Shown here: positions 20,179 through 28,876 of the stretch, one piece after another
Layout: every line of letters starts with the position of its first letter
How positions within the stretch are numbered: the stretch's first letter is position 1
The notes under the pieces: generated by a model
The model's database searches: none
What the model saw: the letters and a program-made list of their open reading frames with translations, nothing else
What the model was told of the DNA's origin: nothing
Position numbers and translations under genes: made by a program
Assembly: GCF_020215645.1 (NCBI RefSeq)
Contig: NZ_CP084058.1
Location: forward strand, 4,836,001-4,900,000
Direction: 5' to 3'
Length of the DNA stretch: 64,000 nucleotides
From: Nonomuraea gerenzanensis
GTDB lineage: Bacteria; Actinomycetota; Actinomycetes; Streptosporangiales; Streptosporangiaceae

Positions 20179-21384
20179 TCACTCGGGCCCCAGCACCCCC
20201 ACCGCGAGCAGGCAGGCGTCGTCCTCCGGGTTCGGGCCGCCGATGTCGGCGAGCAGGCGGTCCAGGCCCGCGTCCAGGTCGGGGCCCTCCAGCTTGCGGG
20301 CCGCCGCCATGGCCAGGTCCAGGCCGACGTCGATGTCGCGGGTGCGCCGCTCGACCAGCCCGTCGGTGAACATCAGCAGTAGATCGCCTGGCTGCAGCCG
20401 GGTGGTCGCCAGCTCGTACGGGCTGCCGGACGCGGCCCCCAGCAGCACGCCCCTGGGCTGCGGAAGCTGGCTGGCCACGCCGTCGCGGACCAGGATGGGC
20501 GCCAGGTTCCCCGCCTGGCCCCAGGCGAACACCCGGGTCCGCGGGTCGAAATGGCCGATGATCGCGGTGGCGGTGGTGTCCTTGAGCTGGTGCAGGACGA
20601 GCTCGTTCAGCCAGTCGAGCAGCCGGTTGGCCGCCTGCCCCGTCATGGCCAGGCCGACGAGGGCGTGGCGGAGCTGGGCCATGCGGGAGATCGCGGGCAG
20701 GCCGTGGCCGGAGACGTCTCCGATGGCCAGCAGCTGGCGGCCGTCGGGGGCGGGCGCGGCCTCGAACCAGTCGCCGCCCAGGTTCGCGGTCTTCTCGGCC
20801 GGGACGTACCGGACCGCGATCCTGGTCTGCGGCAGGTCGAGGCAGCCGTCGGGCTCGGGCAGGATCGCCTCGCGCAGGGCCAGCATGATGTGGCGGTCCT
20901 CGGCGGCCCGCTCGCGCGCCTCCAGGAGCTGGCGGCGCGACTCCGAGACCATGCGCTCGGCGCGGCGGCGGCCGGTGATGTCCTGGATGACGCCGTGCAT
21001 GCCGATCGTGCCCCCGGGGCCCGCCAGGGGCTCCAGGACGACGCGCAGGTCCCGCAGGTCGCTGGAGCCGACCCCGCGGCGGATGCGGAACTCCGCCTGC
21101 ACCGGCTCCACGCCCTGCACGACCGACCACAGCAGGCGGTCGAGCGTGGCCACGTCGCCGGGCTCGACGTGCTCGGCCAGGTCGGGCAGGGCGATGGGGC
21201 CCTCACCCGGGTCGCGGCCGAAGATCACGTACACCTGCTCCGACCAGATCGTCTCCCCTGTGTGCAGGTGCCACTCGGCCCAGCCCATGTTGCCCAGCCG
21301 CTGGGCGTGTGCCAGGCGTACGGCGAGCATCTCGGCGTCGCTCTCGTGGCCGAGCAGCTCGGCCGCGCCTATGACGTCGACCAT
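20179..21384 (-). CDS. PAS-PP2C serine phosphatase (RsbU/SpoIIE type)
   Basis: 401 residues. A PAS domain at about 20-135 (GNMGWAEWHLHTGETIWSEQVYVIFGRDP, then GVIQDITGRRRAE) senses an unknown cue. A short coiled linker follows. The C-terminal SpoIIE-type PP2C domain (about 175-400) has GGDWFEA, AIGDVSGHG and FTDGLVERR. Family members dephosphorylate anti-sigma-factor antagonists, so a sigma-factor partner-switching role is likely, although no antagonist or anti-sigma gene is adjacent. The ATG at 21384 is chosen because earlier starts would run into the divergent peptidase gene and its leader. Confidence 0.88.
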   Translation of the reverse strand: MVDVIGAAELLGHESDAEMLAVRLAHAQRLGNMGWAEWHLHTGETIWSEQVYVIFGRDPGEGPIALPDLAEHVEPGDVATLDRLLWSVVQGVEPVQAEFRIRRGVGSSDLRDLRVVLEPLAGPGGTIGMHGVIQDITGRRRAERMVSESRRQLLEARERAAEDRHIMLALREAILPEPDGCLDLPQTRIAVRYVPAEKTANLGGDWFEAAPAPDGRQLLAIGDVSGHGLPAISRMAQLRHALVGLAMTGQAANRLLDWLNELVLHQLKDTTATAIIGHFDPRTRVFAWGQAGNLAPILVRDGVASQLPQPRGVLLGAASGSPYELATTRLQPGDLLLMFTDGLVERRTRDIDVGLDLAMAAARKLEGPDLDAGLDRLLADIGGPNPEDDACLLAVGVLGPE

Positions 21385-21537
21385 GTGTCTCACTCTCGAC
21401 GCGCGATGATGGAATCCGACAATTGGCCCCACACTACGTGATCGATCGTGAACGGTGTGTAGTGGAGGCTTGGTGCGTGACGAGACCTTTCCGTGGATTT
21501 TAGGAGAGGTCATCGAGGGTGCCGCCAGGAGTACATT

Positions 21538-22653
21538 GTGCCTGTGACGTCCTCAGACCTTTATCCCGTTACCCGTCTCGCCGCCGTCCAGGAGGCCACC
21601 GCCAAGGCCGGCCTCGACGCCCTGTTGCTCACGCCCGGCCCCGATCTGCGTTACGTCAGCGGCTACGACGCCAAACCGCTGGAGCGGCTGACGTGCCTCG
21701 TGGTGCCCGCGTCCGGCGAGGCGTACATGATGGTGCCCCGCCTGGAGCTGCCCGCCGCGCAGGCGTCGCCCGCCTCGCGGCTGGGGCTGGAGTTCGTGGC
21801 GTGGGACGAGACCGACGACCCGTACGCCATCGCCGCGGCGCGGCTGGGCCGGGTCGGCAAAGTGGGGCTCGCCGACCGGATGTGGGCCATGTCGTCGCTG
21901 CGCTTCCGCGAGGTGCTGCCGGAGACCGAGCAGGTGCTGGCCGGCAGTGTGCTGCGGGAGCTGCGGATGCGCAAGTCGCCCGCCGAGGCGGCGGCCCTGC
22001 GCGAGGCGGGGCAGGCCATCGACGCGGTGCACCGGCAGGTGCCGGAGCTGCTGCGGGCCGGGCGCACCGAGCGCGAGGTGGCCAGGGACATCGCCGAGGC
22101 CATCCTGGCCTCCGGGCACCAGACGGTCGACTTCGTGATCGTCGCCTCCGGGCCCAACGGCGCCAGCCCGCACCACGACGTCTCCGACCGGGTCATCCAG
22201 GCCGGGGAGCCGGTCGTGGTGGACATCGGCGGGCAGCTGCACAACGGCTACTGCTCCGACTCCACCCGCACGTACAGCGTGGGTGAGCCGCCGGCCGAGT
22301 TCACCGCCTACTACGAGGTGCTGCGGCAGGCGCAGGAGGCGGCCTGCGCGGCGGTGCGGCCCGGCGTGTCCTGCGAGTCCATCGACGCCGCCGCCCGCGA
22401 GATCATCACCGAGGCCGGCTACGGCGAGTACTTCGTCCACCGCACCGGGCACGGCATCGGCATCGAGACGCACGAGGAGCCGTACATCGTCGCGGGGAAC
22501 GGTGAGCCGCTGGAGGCCGGGTTCGCGTTCTCGGTGGAGCCGGGCATCTATCTGCCGGGCCGACACGGCGCCAGGATCGAGGACATCGTGGTGTGCACGG
22601 CCGGGGGTGGCGAGCGGATGAACGACACGCCGCGCGAGCTGGTGATCGTCTAG
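21538..22653 (+). CDS. M24 family Xaa-Pro aminopeptidase/dipeptidase
   Basis: Metallopeptidase of 371 residues with an N-terminal creatinase-like domain (1-130; LLLTPGPDLRYVSGYDA) and a C-terminal pita-bread fold. All five metal ligands are seen: Asp in VVVDIGG, Asp in CSDSTRTY, His in HRTGHGIG, Glu in FSVEPGIY and Glu in ARIEDIV. It should cleave Xaa-Pro bonds of short peptides in the cytosol. The GTG start has AGGAG (21527-21531) 6 nt upstream. It diverges from the PAS-PP2C phosphatase gene and is followed by a strong terminator, so it is monocistronic. Confidence 0.93.
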   Translation: MPVTSSDLYPVTRLAAVQEATAKAGLDALLLTPGPDLRYVSGYDAKPLERLTCLVVPASGEAYMMVPRLELPAAQASPASRLGLEFVAWDETDDPYAIAAARLGRVGKVGLADRMWAMSSLRFREVLPETEQVLAGSVLRELRMRKSPAEAAALREAGQAIDAVHRQVPELLRAGRTEREVARDIAEAILASGHQTVDFVIVASGPNGASPHHDVSDRVIQAGEPVVVDIGGQLHNGYCSDSTRTYSVGEPPAEFTAYYEVLRQAQEAACAAVRPGVSCESIDAAAREIITEAGYGEYFVHRTGHGIGIETHEEPYIVAGNGEPLEAGFAFSVEPGIYLPGRHGARIEDIVVCTAGGGERMNDTPRELVIV

Positions 22654-22663
22654 TCGTTCCCCT

Positions 22664-22698
22664 TGCGCACTCCTCGCCGCACCAACAAGGAGTGCGCA
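22664..22698 (+). terminator. Terminator of the M24 peptidase gene
   Basis: TGCGCACTCCT (22664-22674) and AGGAGTGCGCA (22688-22698) form a perfect 11-bp stem with a 13-nt loop, beginning 11 bp after the stop codon. Confidence 0.75.
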
Positions 22699-22774
22699 CG
22701 GGCGTGCTCACGAGATGTGCTTGTAGGCGACGCGCTGCCGTGAGGCGGTGCGTGGCTGTGGCACAGTCGCTGTC

Positions 22775-23533
22775 ATGTTCGCGGAGATCACGTACGCCAC
22801 CCGGCCGGGGTCGCGGCGGCCGAACGAGGATCTGGTGGTCGCCGGGCCGTCCTGGATCGTCGTCCTGGACGGCGCCACGGCCGCGCCCGGGGTGGACGGC
22901 GGGTGCGCGCACGACGTCGCCTGGCTGGTGGGGCGGCTCGGCGGGGCGCTGGCCGCCCGGCTGGCCCGCGACGACGCGGCGCCACTGGCGGAGGTCCTGG
23001 AGTCGGCCATCGAGGAGACCCGGGCCGCCCACTCGGGTGCCTGCGACCTCGGCAACCCCGACTCGCCGTCCGCGACGGTGGCCATGGTGCGGGTCGGGGG
23101 GCGGGTGGAGTACCTCGTGCTGGGCGACTCGACGGTGGTGCTCTCCCAGGTGGGTGGGCAGGCCGTGGCGGTGAGCGACGACCGGCTGGAGCGGCTGCCG
23201 GGCGGGCGGCCGTACAGTCTGGAGCTGGTACGGCGGATGCGGAACGCGCCCGGCGGGTTCTGGGTCGCGGGGGCCCGCCCCGAGGCGGCCAGGCACAGCG
23301 TGACCGGCACGGCCGACGCCGGTGAGGTGCGTGGGGTCGGGGTGTTCACCGATGGGGTGGCGCGGTTGTCCGAGTGGTACGGGTGGAGCTGGGAGTCCGT
23401 GCTGGACGTGCTGGATTGCCGTGGGGCCGAGGCGGTGATCGCGGCCGTGCGGGAGCTGGAGGCGACGCGGGGGCCGGTGCGGGGCAAGCGGCACGACGAC
23501 GCCACGGCCGCGTGGGGGCGGCTGATGCACTGA
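22775..23533 (+). CDS. PP2C-like protein phosphatase family protein
   Basis: 252 residues with PP2C-like architecture: RPGSRRPNEDLVVA near the N-terminus, VVLDGATA as the first metal-binding segment, a central LGDSTVVL strand and GVFTDGVARL as the later metal segment. It belongs to a group of shortened PP2C-like proteins common in actinomycetes. Several classical motif residues differ (DGATA in place of DGMGG/DGHGG), so catalytic activity should be tested. The ATG has no clear ribosome site; CACAGT 7 nt upstream could be a -10 box for a leaderless message. Neighbours do not reveal its target. Confidence 0.75.
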   Translation: MFAEITYATRPGSRRPNEDLVVAGPSWIVVLDGATAAPGVDGGCAHDVAWLVGRLGGALAARLARDDAAPLAEVLESAIEETRAAHSGACDLGNPDSPSATVAMVRVGGRVEYLVLGDSTVVLSQVGGQAVAVSDDRLERLPGGRPYSLELVRRMRNAPGGFWVAGARPEAARHSVTGTADAGEVRGVGVFTDGVARLSEWYGWSWESVLDVLDCRGAEAVIAAVRELEATRGPVRGKRHDDATAAWGRLMH

Positions 23534-23705
23534 GGCGTGGACCGGGGGGTCGCGGCGCTGGCGCGTGGGTTGACGGTGGATCGGCCGGTCGGTGGCGGTG
23601 CTCTGGCGCGGGTTGCCGGGGGATCGGTGGGTTGGGGCGCCGTTGAGGTGTATCAGGGGCTGTCTGCGCTGCTCTGGGGATTTGAGGGCGGCGGAGGGAG
23701 GGCCC

Positions 23706-26700
23706 ATGTTCGTCGGCAGGACGGCGGAGCTCGCCTCACTGCGTGCGGAGCTGCGCGCGGCAGGCGGCGGATCCGCCAGGAGGGCGGTGGTCGAGGGCCC
23801 CGAGGGCATCGGCAAGACCGCGCTCATCCACCACGCGCTCGACGGGGAGGCGGGCGTGCGGGTGCTGGCCGTCAGCGGCGAGGAGAGCGAGCGGGGGCTC
23901 CGGCTCGGCGTCGTGCGGCAGCTCATGGACGAGGCGGCCCTGCTGGACCTCGGGACGGGGGAGCGCCCGGCGGCGGGGGGCGGCGCGCGGGGGCAGAGCG
24001 CGGCCGGTGCGCCGGGGGAGATCGCGGCCGGTGCGGTGGGCGGCGTGCCGGGGGAGATCGCGGCCGGTGCGGTGGGCGAGGTGGATCCGTGGGTGGCGGG
24101 GCAGGCGGTGTGCGAGGTCGTCGCCCGGTTGTCCGCGCTGGAGACGCTCGCGGTGGTGGTCGACGACGCGCAGTGGGTGGACAGGGCTTCGCTGCGGGCC
24201 CTGTGCTACGTGTTGCGGCACGTGCGGCCGGGGCGGGTGCTGGTGCTGGTGGCCTGCCGCGATCTGGCCGACCCGTGGCTGCCGGAGGGGCTGCGGCGGC
24301 TGCTCGCCGGTGACGGGGCGCTGCTCGTCGCGCTGGGCGGGCTGAGCGCGTCCGAGCTGGCCGAGCTGGCGGCCGATCCCGTCGTGACGGCCGAGCGCCG
24401 GGAACGGGGCGCGTACGTGTCACCGACGGACGCGGCGAAGGAAGCGCTGACGGCCCTGCGCGCGGACGGGCGCTGGCCGGACGCGCGCTCACCCGGGTCA
24501 CGGCTGGACGGGCGGCTGCCGGACGCACGGCCGTCCGAGTCACGGCTGCCGGAGTCACGGCTGCCGGAGTCGCGGCCGTCCGAGTCGCGGTCGTCCGAGT
24601 CACGGTCGTCCGAGTCACGGCCGGACGGGCAGTGGCCGGACGGGCAGTGGCAGAACGGGCAGTGGCAGAACGGGGAGTGGCCGGATCTTCGGTCGTCCGG
24701 TGCGTGGTCGGACGGGTGGCCGGGGACGGCGTGGCCGGAGGTGCGGCGGTCGGATGTGGCGTCGGCGGCGCGGCGGTTGCGTGCGCACACGCTGGGCAAC
24801 CCGCTGCACGCCCGCGCCCTGCTCGCCACCCTGGCCCCCGCGACCCTGGCCGACCAAGGAGTGCGCCTGCCGGCCCCCGAGACCTACCGCCGCCCGTTCG
24901 AAGGCCGCCTGCACGCCTGCGCCCCCGCCACCCGGCGGCTGGTCGCGGCCTGCGCCGTCCTGGGCGGGCATTGCCCGCTGCATGTGGCGGTCGCCGTGGC
25001 CACGGGCATCGACGAGCCACTGAACACCCTGGAGGAGGCCGTCACGGCAGGGCTGCTGCGGGAGCTGCCCGGCCGGCTGGTCGACTTCCCCGAGCCCCTG
25101 GCCAGGGCCGCCGCCTACGACGGGATCGGCGCGGGCACGCGGGCCAGGCTGCACCTGGCCGCCGCCAGGCTGGCCGACGACGACGGCGCGGCGCTGCGGC
25201 ACCGGGCCGCCGCGGCGGACGGGCCGGACGAGGCGCTGGCGGAGGAGCTGGCGAGGTTCGCGGCCAAGGCCGCACAGCACGGGCTGTGGCAGGAGGCCGC
25301 AGCCCACCTTGACCTGGCCGCCGGTCTCACGGAGTCGCCGGCGCGCCGCGACGAGCTGCGCACAGCCGTTCTGGAACACGTCCTCATCGGGGGCGATGTG
25401 ATCCGCGCGGCTGAGCTCGCCGCTGTGCGCAACGCCGACCCGCGACCGGTGCGCCGGTACGTGCTGGGACGGCTCGCGCTGGCCGCCGGGCGCTTCGACG
25501 AGGCGTCCGAGCTGCTGGCGGAGGCGTGGCGGCACACGGAGCCCGGGTTCGCCGCCGACGTGGCGGAGCAGCTGTCGTGGCTGCATCTGGTCACGGGGAA
25601 CCGCGCCGAGGCGGCGCACTGGGCCCGCCTGTCGGCCGAGCAGCCCATCGCGGGCCCGGTCGCCAGGCCGTACGACGTGCTGGCGCTGGGAGGGGCACCC
25701 GGCGTCAGCGCGCCATCCGGCAGCCTCGCCGAAGGCGTGGCGCACCTGGCCCTCGACGAGGCGGGACAGGCGTGCGCCGCGCTGAAGCGGGTCGTGACCG
25801 CCGCGGGCGCGGCGGGGCTGCCGCACCACCGGCTGCTGGCCACCGCGCTGCTGGCCGTCGCCGAGCACGGGCTGGCGCGCTGGGACGAGGCCGTGGCGCA
25901 CGCCGAGGCCGCGCTCGCCGAGGCGGCCGCGCTGGGGCAGCGCTGGTTGCTGCCGTGGCTGGACGCGGCCTGCGTGGCGCCGCTGGCGGCCAAGGGCGAG
26001 CACGAACGGGCTCACGCGCACGCCGTGGCGGCCGGCGCCGCGGCGCGCAGGATGCGGCACGTGGCGGGGGAGCGGCAGGCGGACCTGGCCATGGCCCTGC
26101 TCGGCGCAGCCGACCTGCCGGCCGGTGAACCGGGCGGCGGTCTCGCGGCGGCGTGGCACGATGGCGCGCCTCCTGGGCAGCGGCCCGGCGGTGACCCGCC
26201 CGAAGTGCGTCCACTCGCAGGCGCAGGCGCAGGCGCAGGCGCAGGCGCAGGCGCAGGCGCAGACGGGGATGCGGGCGCGGACGCAGGTGAGGGCGCGGGC
26301 GCGAGCGGGCGTGCGGGCGCGGGAGCAGGCGCGGGCGCGGATGCTTGTGCGGATGCGGGCGTGTGGGGCGGGTTCGTGCCCGACCCACGCCCGGCACGCA
26401 TCGAGGCCCTGGTGGCCGACGGCAGGCTGGAGGAGGCGGAGCGGGCGCTGGAGGCCTACGACCGCGGCGCCGAGCCCACCGGCCGCCGCACGCAGGCCGA
26501 ACGCATCCGGCTGACGGGCCTGCTCCTGGCCGCCAGGAACGTTCCAACTCGTGCCGAGGAGGCGTTCGGACGCGCGCTGGACCTGGCAGGCGCGGGCGGT
26601 TGCCCGCTGGAGGAGGCGCGGGTGCTGCTGGACCTGGGCAGGCTGCTGCGCCGCACGGGCAGGCGCAAGGCGGCGGCCGGCCGGCTCGGGGCGGCCCGCG

Positions 26701-27011
26701 CGATCTTCGACCGGCTGGGTGCCCGCCCGCTGGTGGAGCGCTGCGCCCAGGAGCTGGAGGCGTGCGGCCTGGAGCCGCCCGCCACCGTCAGGCTCGGCCT
26801 GACCCCGCAGGAGCTCAGCACGGCCACGCTGGTCGCCGGCGGCCTGACGAACCGGCAGATCGCCAGGGAGCTGCTGATCAGCGTCAAGACCGTCGAGTAC
26901 CACATCGGCAAGATCTACACGAAGCTCGGCATCGGCTCCCGGGTGGCGCTGGCCGCCAAGCTCGCCGCGTACGGCCGGGAGGTAGCGTTCCCGGCCAGCG
27001 AAGCGGGCTGA
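23706..27011 (+). CDS. Large ATP-binding LuxR-family regulator (LAL type) with internal repeats
   Basis: 1101 residues. N-terminal AAA-type NTPase (Walker A GPEGIGKTA near residue 36; Walker B AVVVDDAQWVD), a long helical middle with TPR-like repeats, and a C-terminal LuxR helix-turn-helix in the last 65 residues (LTPQELSTATLVAGGLTNRQIARELLISVKTVEYHIGKIYTKLG). LAL regulators usually activate secondary-metabolite or catabolic genes; a terpene synthase-like gene follows 124 bp downstream. Three stretches of tandem repeats interrupt it: a doubled 32-bp block, pentapeptide repeats of SESR and DGQW type, and a Gly-Ala run. These are probably disordered linkers. ATG start with GGAGG 10 nt upstream. 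Confidence 0.9.
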   Translation: MFVGRTAELASLRAELRAAGGGSARRAVVEGPEGIGKTALIHHALDGEAGVRVLAVSGEESERGLRLGVVRQLMDEAALLDLGTGERPAAGGGARGQSAAGAPGEIAAGAVGGVPGEIAAGAVGEVDPWVAGQAVCEVVARLSALETLAVVVDDAQWVDRASLRALCYVLRHVRPGRVLVLVACRDLADPWLPEGLRRLLAGDGALLVALGGLSASELAELAADPVVTAERRERGAYVSPTDAAKEALTALRADGRWPDARSPGSRLDGRLPDARPSESRLPESRLPESRPSESRSSESRSSESRPDGQWPDGQWQNGQWQNGEWPDLRSSGAWSDGWPGTAWPEVRRSDVASAARRLRAHTLGNPLHARALLATLAPATLADQGVRLPAPETYRRPFEGRLHACAPATRRLVAACAVLGGHCPLHVAVAVATGIDEPLNTLEEAVTAGLLRELPGRLVDFPEPLARAAAYDGIGAGTRARLHLAAARLADDDGAALRHRAAAADGPDEALAEELARFAAKAAQHGLWQEAAAHLDLAAGLTESPARRDELRTAVLEHVLIGGDVIRAAELAAVRNADPRPVRRYVLGRLALAAGRFDEASELLAEAWRHTEPGFAADVAEQLSWLHLVTGNRAEAAHWARLSAEQPIAGPVARPYDVLALGGAPGVSAPSGSLAEGVAHLALDEAGQACAALKRVVTAAGAAGLPHHRLLATALLAVAEHGLARWDEAVAHAEAALAEAAALGQRWLLPWLDAACVAPLAAKGEHERAHAHAVAAGAAARRMRHVAGERQADLAMALLGAADLPAGEPGGGLAAAWHDGAPPGQRPGGDPPEVRPLAGAGAGAGAGAGAGADGDAGADAGEGAGASGRAGAGAGAGADACADAGVWGGFVPDPRPARIEALVADGRLEEAERALEAYDRGAEPTGRRTQAERIRLTGLLLAARNVPTRAEEAFGRALDLAGAGGCPLEEARVLLDLGRLLRRTGRRKAAAGRLGAARAIFDRLGARPLVERCAQELEACGLEPPATVRLGLTPQELSTATLVAGGLTNRQIARELLISVKTVEYHIGKIYTKLGIGSRVALAAKLAAYGREVAFPASEAG
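24011..24078 (+). repeat. Doubled 32-bp segment inside the LAL regulator gene
   Basis: Positions 24011-24042 and 24047-24078 are identical over 32 bp with a 36-bp period, so both copies are read in the same frame (GEIAAGAVG twice). Confidence 0.85.
24528..24690 (+). repeat. 15-bp coding repeats in the LAL regulator gene
   Basis: Six 15-bp units encode SESR/PESR pentapeptides, followed by four 15-bp units encoding PDGQW/QNGQW. The unit length keeps the reading frame. They fall between the ATPase domain and the helical domain. Confidence 0.88.
26217..26261 (+). repeat. GCAGGC hexanucleotide run in the LAL regulator gene
   Basis: About 7.5 copies of GCAGGC encode a Gly-Ala run, which continues as a degenerate Gly/Ala/Asp stretch to about 26360. 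Confidence 0.9.
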
Positions 27012-27134
27012 TCAGCCACTCAGCTGATACCTTGATCGATAGATCTTGATCATGAAACAATTACCCCGCAGGTGTATCTCCGGACATGGGGGGACGTCGC
27101 TTAATGGTCCGCGAGCCGATCGAGCGGCCCTAGG

Positions 27135-28001
27135 ATGCCGGACGACGAGCTGGACGAGGCGTTCGAGCTCGGCAGGACATGCGCGCTGGCCGCGGAGTGC
27201 GGCAGGGACCTGCGGCGGTGTGCCCAGATGTACGCCGACCTGTTCCCCGACGCGGCCTTCGGCGCCGACTTCTTCAGCTCGCTCTCCCTGGCCACCGCCT
27301 TCAGCGCCCCCTGGGCGGGGGCGGATCGGCTGAAGGCCGTCAACCGGGCCGCGCTGTGGGTGACGGCCGTGGACCGGCTCGTCGATCGGGCCGCGACCAC
27401 CCGCGAGCAGGTCACCCGCCTGACGCGGGAGTGCCTGTCGGTCGCCGAGGGGGCCGTGCCGAGGTCCGCGGCCACCAGGTTCCTGGCCGACCTGCGCGAC
27501 GAGCTGGCCACCGTCGGTGGCTTCGAGGAGCTGCAGGGGATCTGGCGCGACCAGCTCGAGCGGATGCTGGCGGGCATGGCCGAGGCCTGGGTGTGGCGCG
27601 ACACGCACACCGTCCCCACGCTGGCCCGTTACGTCGAGAACGCCGACAGCCGCGGCTCCTGCTTCGTCGACCTGTCGCACTGGATCTACACCGCCGACGA
27701 CTGGGCCAGGGCCCACCTGGAGGAGCTGCGGGCCGTCAGCAGGCAGGTGCAGCGCTACCTGCACCTGCTCGGCGACGTCGCCTCCTACCGCAGGGACCTG
27801 AGCTGGGGCGACCTCAACGCGCTCGCGCTGGGCGTGGACGGCGCGGAGGTGGCGGCCGCGATCGCGGAGCTGGCGCGCGAGGCGGACGAGCTGATCCGCC
27901 CGGTGTGCCGCCACAGCCCGCGCACGGCCTCCTACCTGCGCAGACGGCTCGGGTTCCAGGCAGGTGTCACGGGCATTTCGGACTACCAGCGAGCCACGTA
28001 A
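27135..28001 (+). CDS. Class I terpene synthase-like protein
   Basis: 288 residues, all-helical. A metal-binding pair is recognisable: an Asp-rich segment VDRLVD (about residues 79-84) and the second motif region LLGDVASYRRDLSWGDLNAL (about 212-231), in the place where bacterial diterpene synthases have NDLxSYxRE. Here the first residue is G rather than N (GD-x2-S-Y-x2-D). The family cyclises isoprenyl diphosphates using Mg2+. No prenyltransferase, P450 or squalene/phytoene gene is adjacent; a CvnD-type GTPase gene follows. The ATG lacks a good ribosome site. Activity is uncertain given the unusual motifs. Confidence 0.65.
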   Translation: MPDDELDEAFELGRTCALAAECGRDLRRCAQMYADLFPDAAFGADFFSSLSLATAFSAPWAGADRLKAVNRAALWVTAVDRLVDRAATTREQVTRLTRECLSVAEGAVPRSAATRFLADLRDELATVGGFEELQGIWRDQLERMLAGMAEAWVWRDTHTVPTLARYVENADSRGSCFVDLSHWIYTADDWARAHLEELRAVSRQVQRYLHLLGDVASYRRDLSWGDLNALALGVDGAEVAAAIAELAREADELIRPVCRHSPRTASYLRRRLGFQAGVTGISDYQRAT

Positions 28002-28115
28002 GTGCCCCGTCTGATTCCATGACAGACAAACTTGACTATAGCCCTGTTAGATCCGCGAAAAACGTGGCTTGAGGCGACAAACCGTGACATTTTGTTTCTT
28101 GTAAAAGATTGCGGC

Positions 28116-28144
28116 TTGAGTGGAAAATGTGGCGTTGCTAGGGT
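28116..28144 (+). promoter_or_regulatory. Probable sigma70 promoter of the CvnD-type GTPase gene
   Basis: TTGAGT (28116-28121), exactly 17 bp, TAGGGT (28139-28144), inside an unusually AT-rich gap (28002-28140) after the terpene synthase gene. Predicted initiation near 28151 gives a leader of about 110 nt. Confidence 0.6.
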
Positions 28145-28259
28145 GTCTCGATGCCAGGCATGTGGATCGACCCTCTCGAGTGAACCCTTGACAGGTACCA
28201 CTGACCGGCACCTCAGGGGCGGGGTCGCGCATGCGCGGGAAATGTACGGGCGGTGCTGG

Positions 28260-28853
28260 ATGGAATTCGGTCGCTCAGACCGTTGGCGGCTGCCGACAGC
28301 GATCAAGATCTTGGTCGCCGGCGGGTTCGGCGCGGGCAAGACCACCATGGTCGGTGCCGTGTCCGAGACCAGGCCTCTTCGCACCGAGGAGGCGCTCACC
28401 CAGGCGGGCACCCACGTCGACGACCTGTCGGGGGTCGAGCGCAAGCTCACCACCACCGTCGCCATGGACTTCGGCCGCATCACGATCCGTAACGACTACA
28501 TGCTCTACCTGTTCGGCACCCCCGGCCAGGAGCGCTTCTTCTTCGTCTGGGACGAGCTGGCCATGGGCGCGCTGGGCGCCGTCGTGCTGGCCGACACCCG
28601 CCGCCTGGACGACTGCTTCCCGTCCGTCGACTACTTCGAGAAGCGCGACCAGCCGTTCATCGTGGCGCTGAACTGCTTCGACGGCGTCTCGCCGTTCACC
28701 GTCGGGGAGGTGCGCTCGGCGATCGGCCTGGAGCCCGACATCCCCATCGTGCGCTGCGACGCCCGCCGCCGCGACTCCGGCAGGGAGGTGCTCATCACCC
28801 TGGTCGAGCACGCGATGCGCAGGGGCGCCACCCCGGTCGGGACCATGTCGTGA
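28260..28853 (+). CDS. CvnD-type small GTPase (conservon ATP/GTP-binding protein)
   Basis: 197 residues, a Ras-like GTPase of the actinomycete conservon group. The P-loop is GGFGAGKTT, followed by a TVAMDFGRI switch region and the G3-like FGTPGQERFFF, then ALNCFDG in place of NKxD. Such proteins normally lie in cvnA-B-C-D operons with a sensor-kinase-like protein, a roadblock protein and a DUF742 protein. None of these is nearby, so this copy is solitary. ATG 28260 gives the usual MEFGRSD-like N-terminus; ATG 28242 is possible. A promoter is predicted 110 nt upstream. Confidence 0.88.
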   Translation: MEFGRSDRWRLPTAIKILVAGGFGAGKTTMVGAVSETRPLRTEEALTQAGTHVDDLSGVERKLTTTVAMDFGRITIRNDYMLYLFGTPGQERFFFVWDELAMGALGAVVLADTRRLDDCFPSVDYFEKRDQPFIVALNCFDGVSPFTVGEVRSAIGLEPDIPIVRCDARRRDSGREVLITLVEHAMRRGATPVGTMS

Positions 28854-28876
28854 CCATGACCGGCTACCTTTGACCG

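Noticed and set aside
17465..21130. A 1221-codon minus-strand open frame spanning menD, the exonuclease and the phosphatase.
   Set aside because: It crosses three well-supported genes in other frames, and its Arg/Pro/Gly-rich product has no domain.
24528..24690. Short regular repeats that might suggest a CRISPR array.
   Set aside because: Units are 15 bp with no spacers, are in frame within a regulator gene and have no cas genes near; they are coding tandem repeats.
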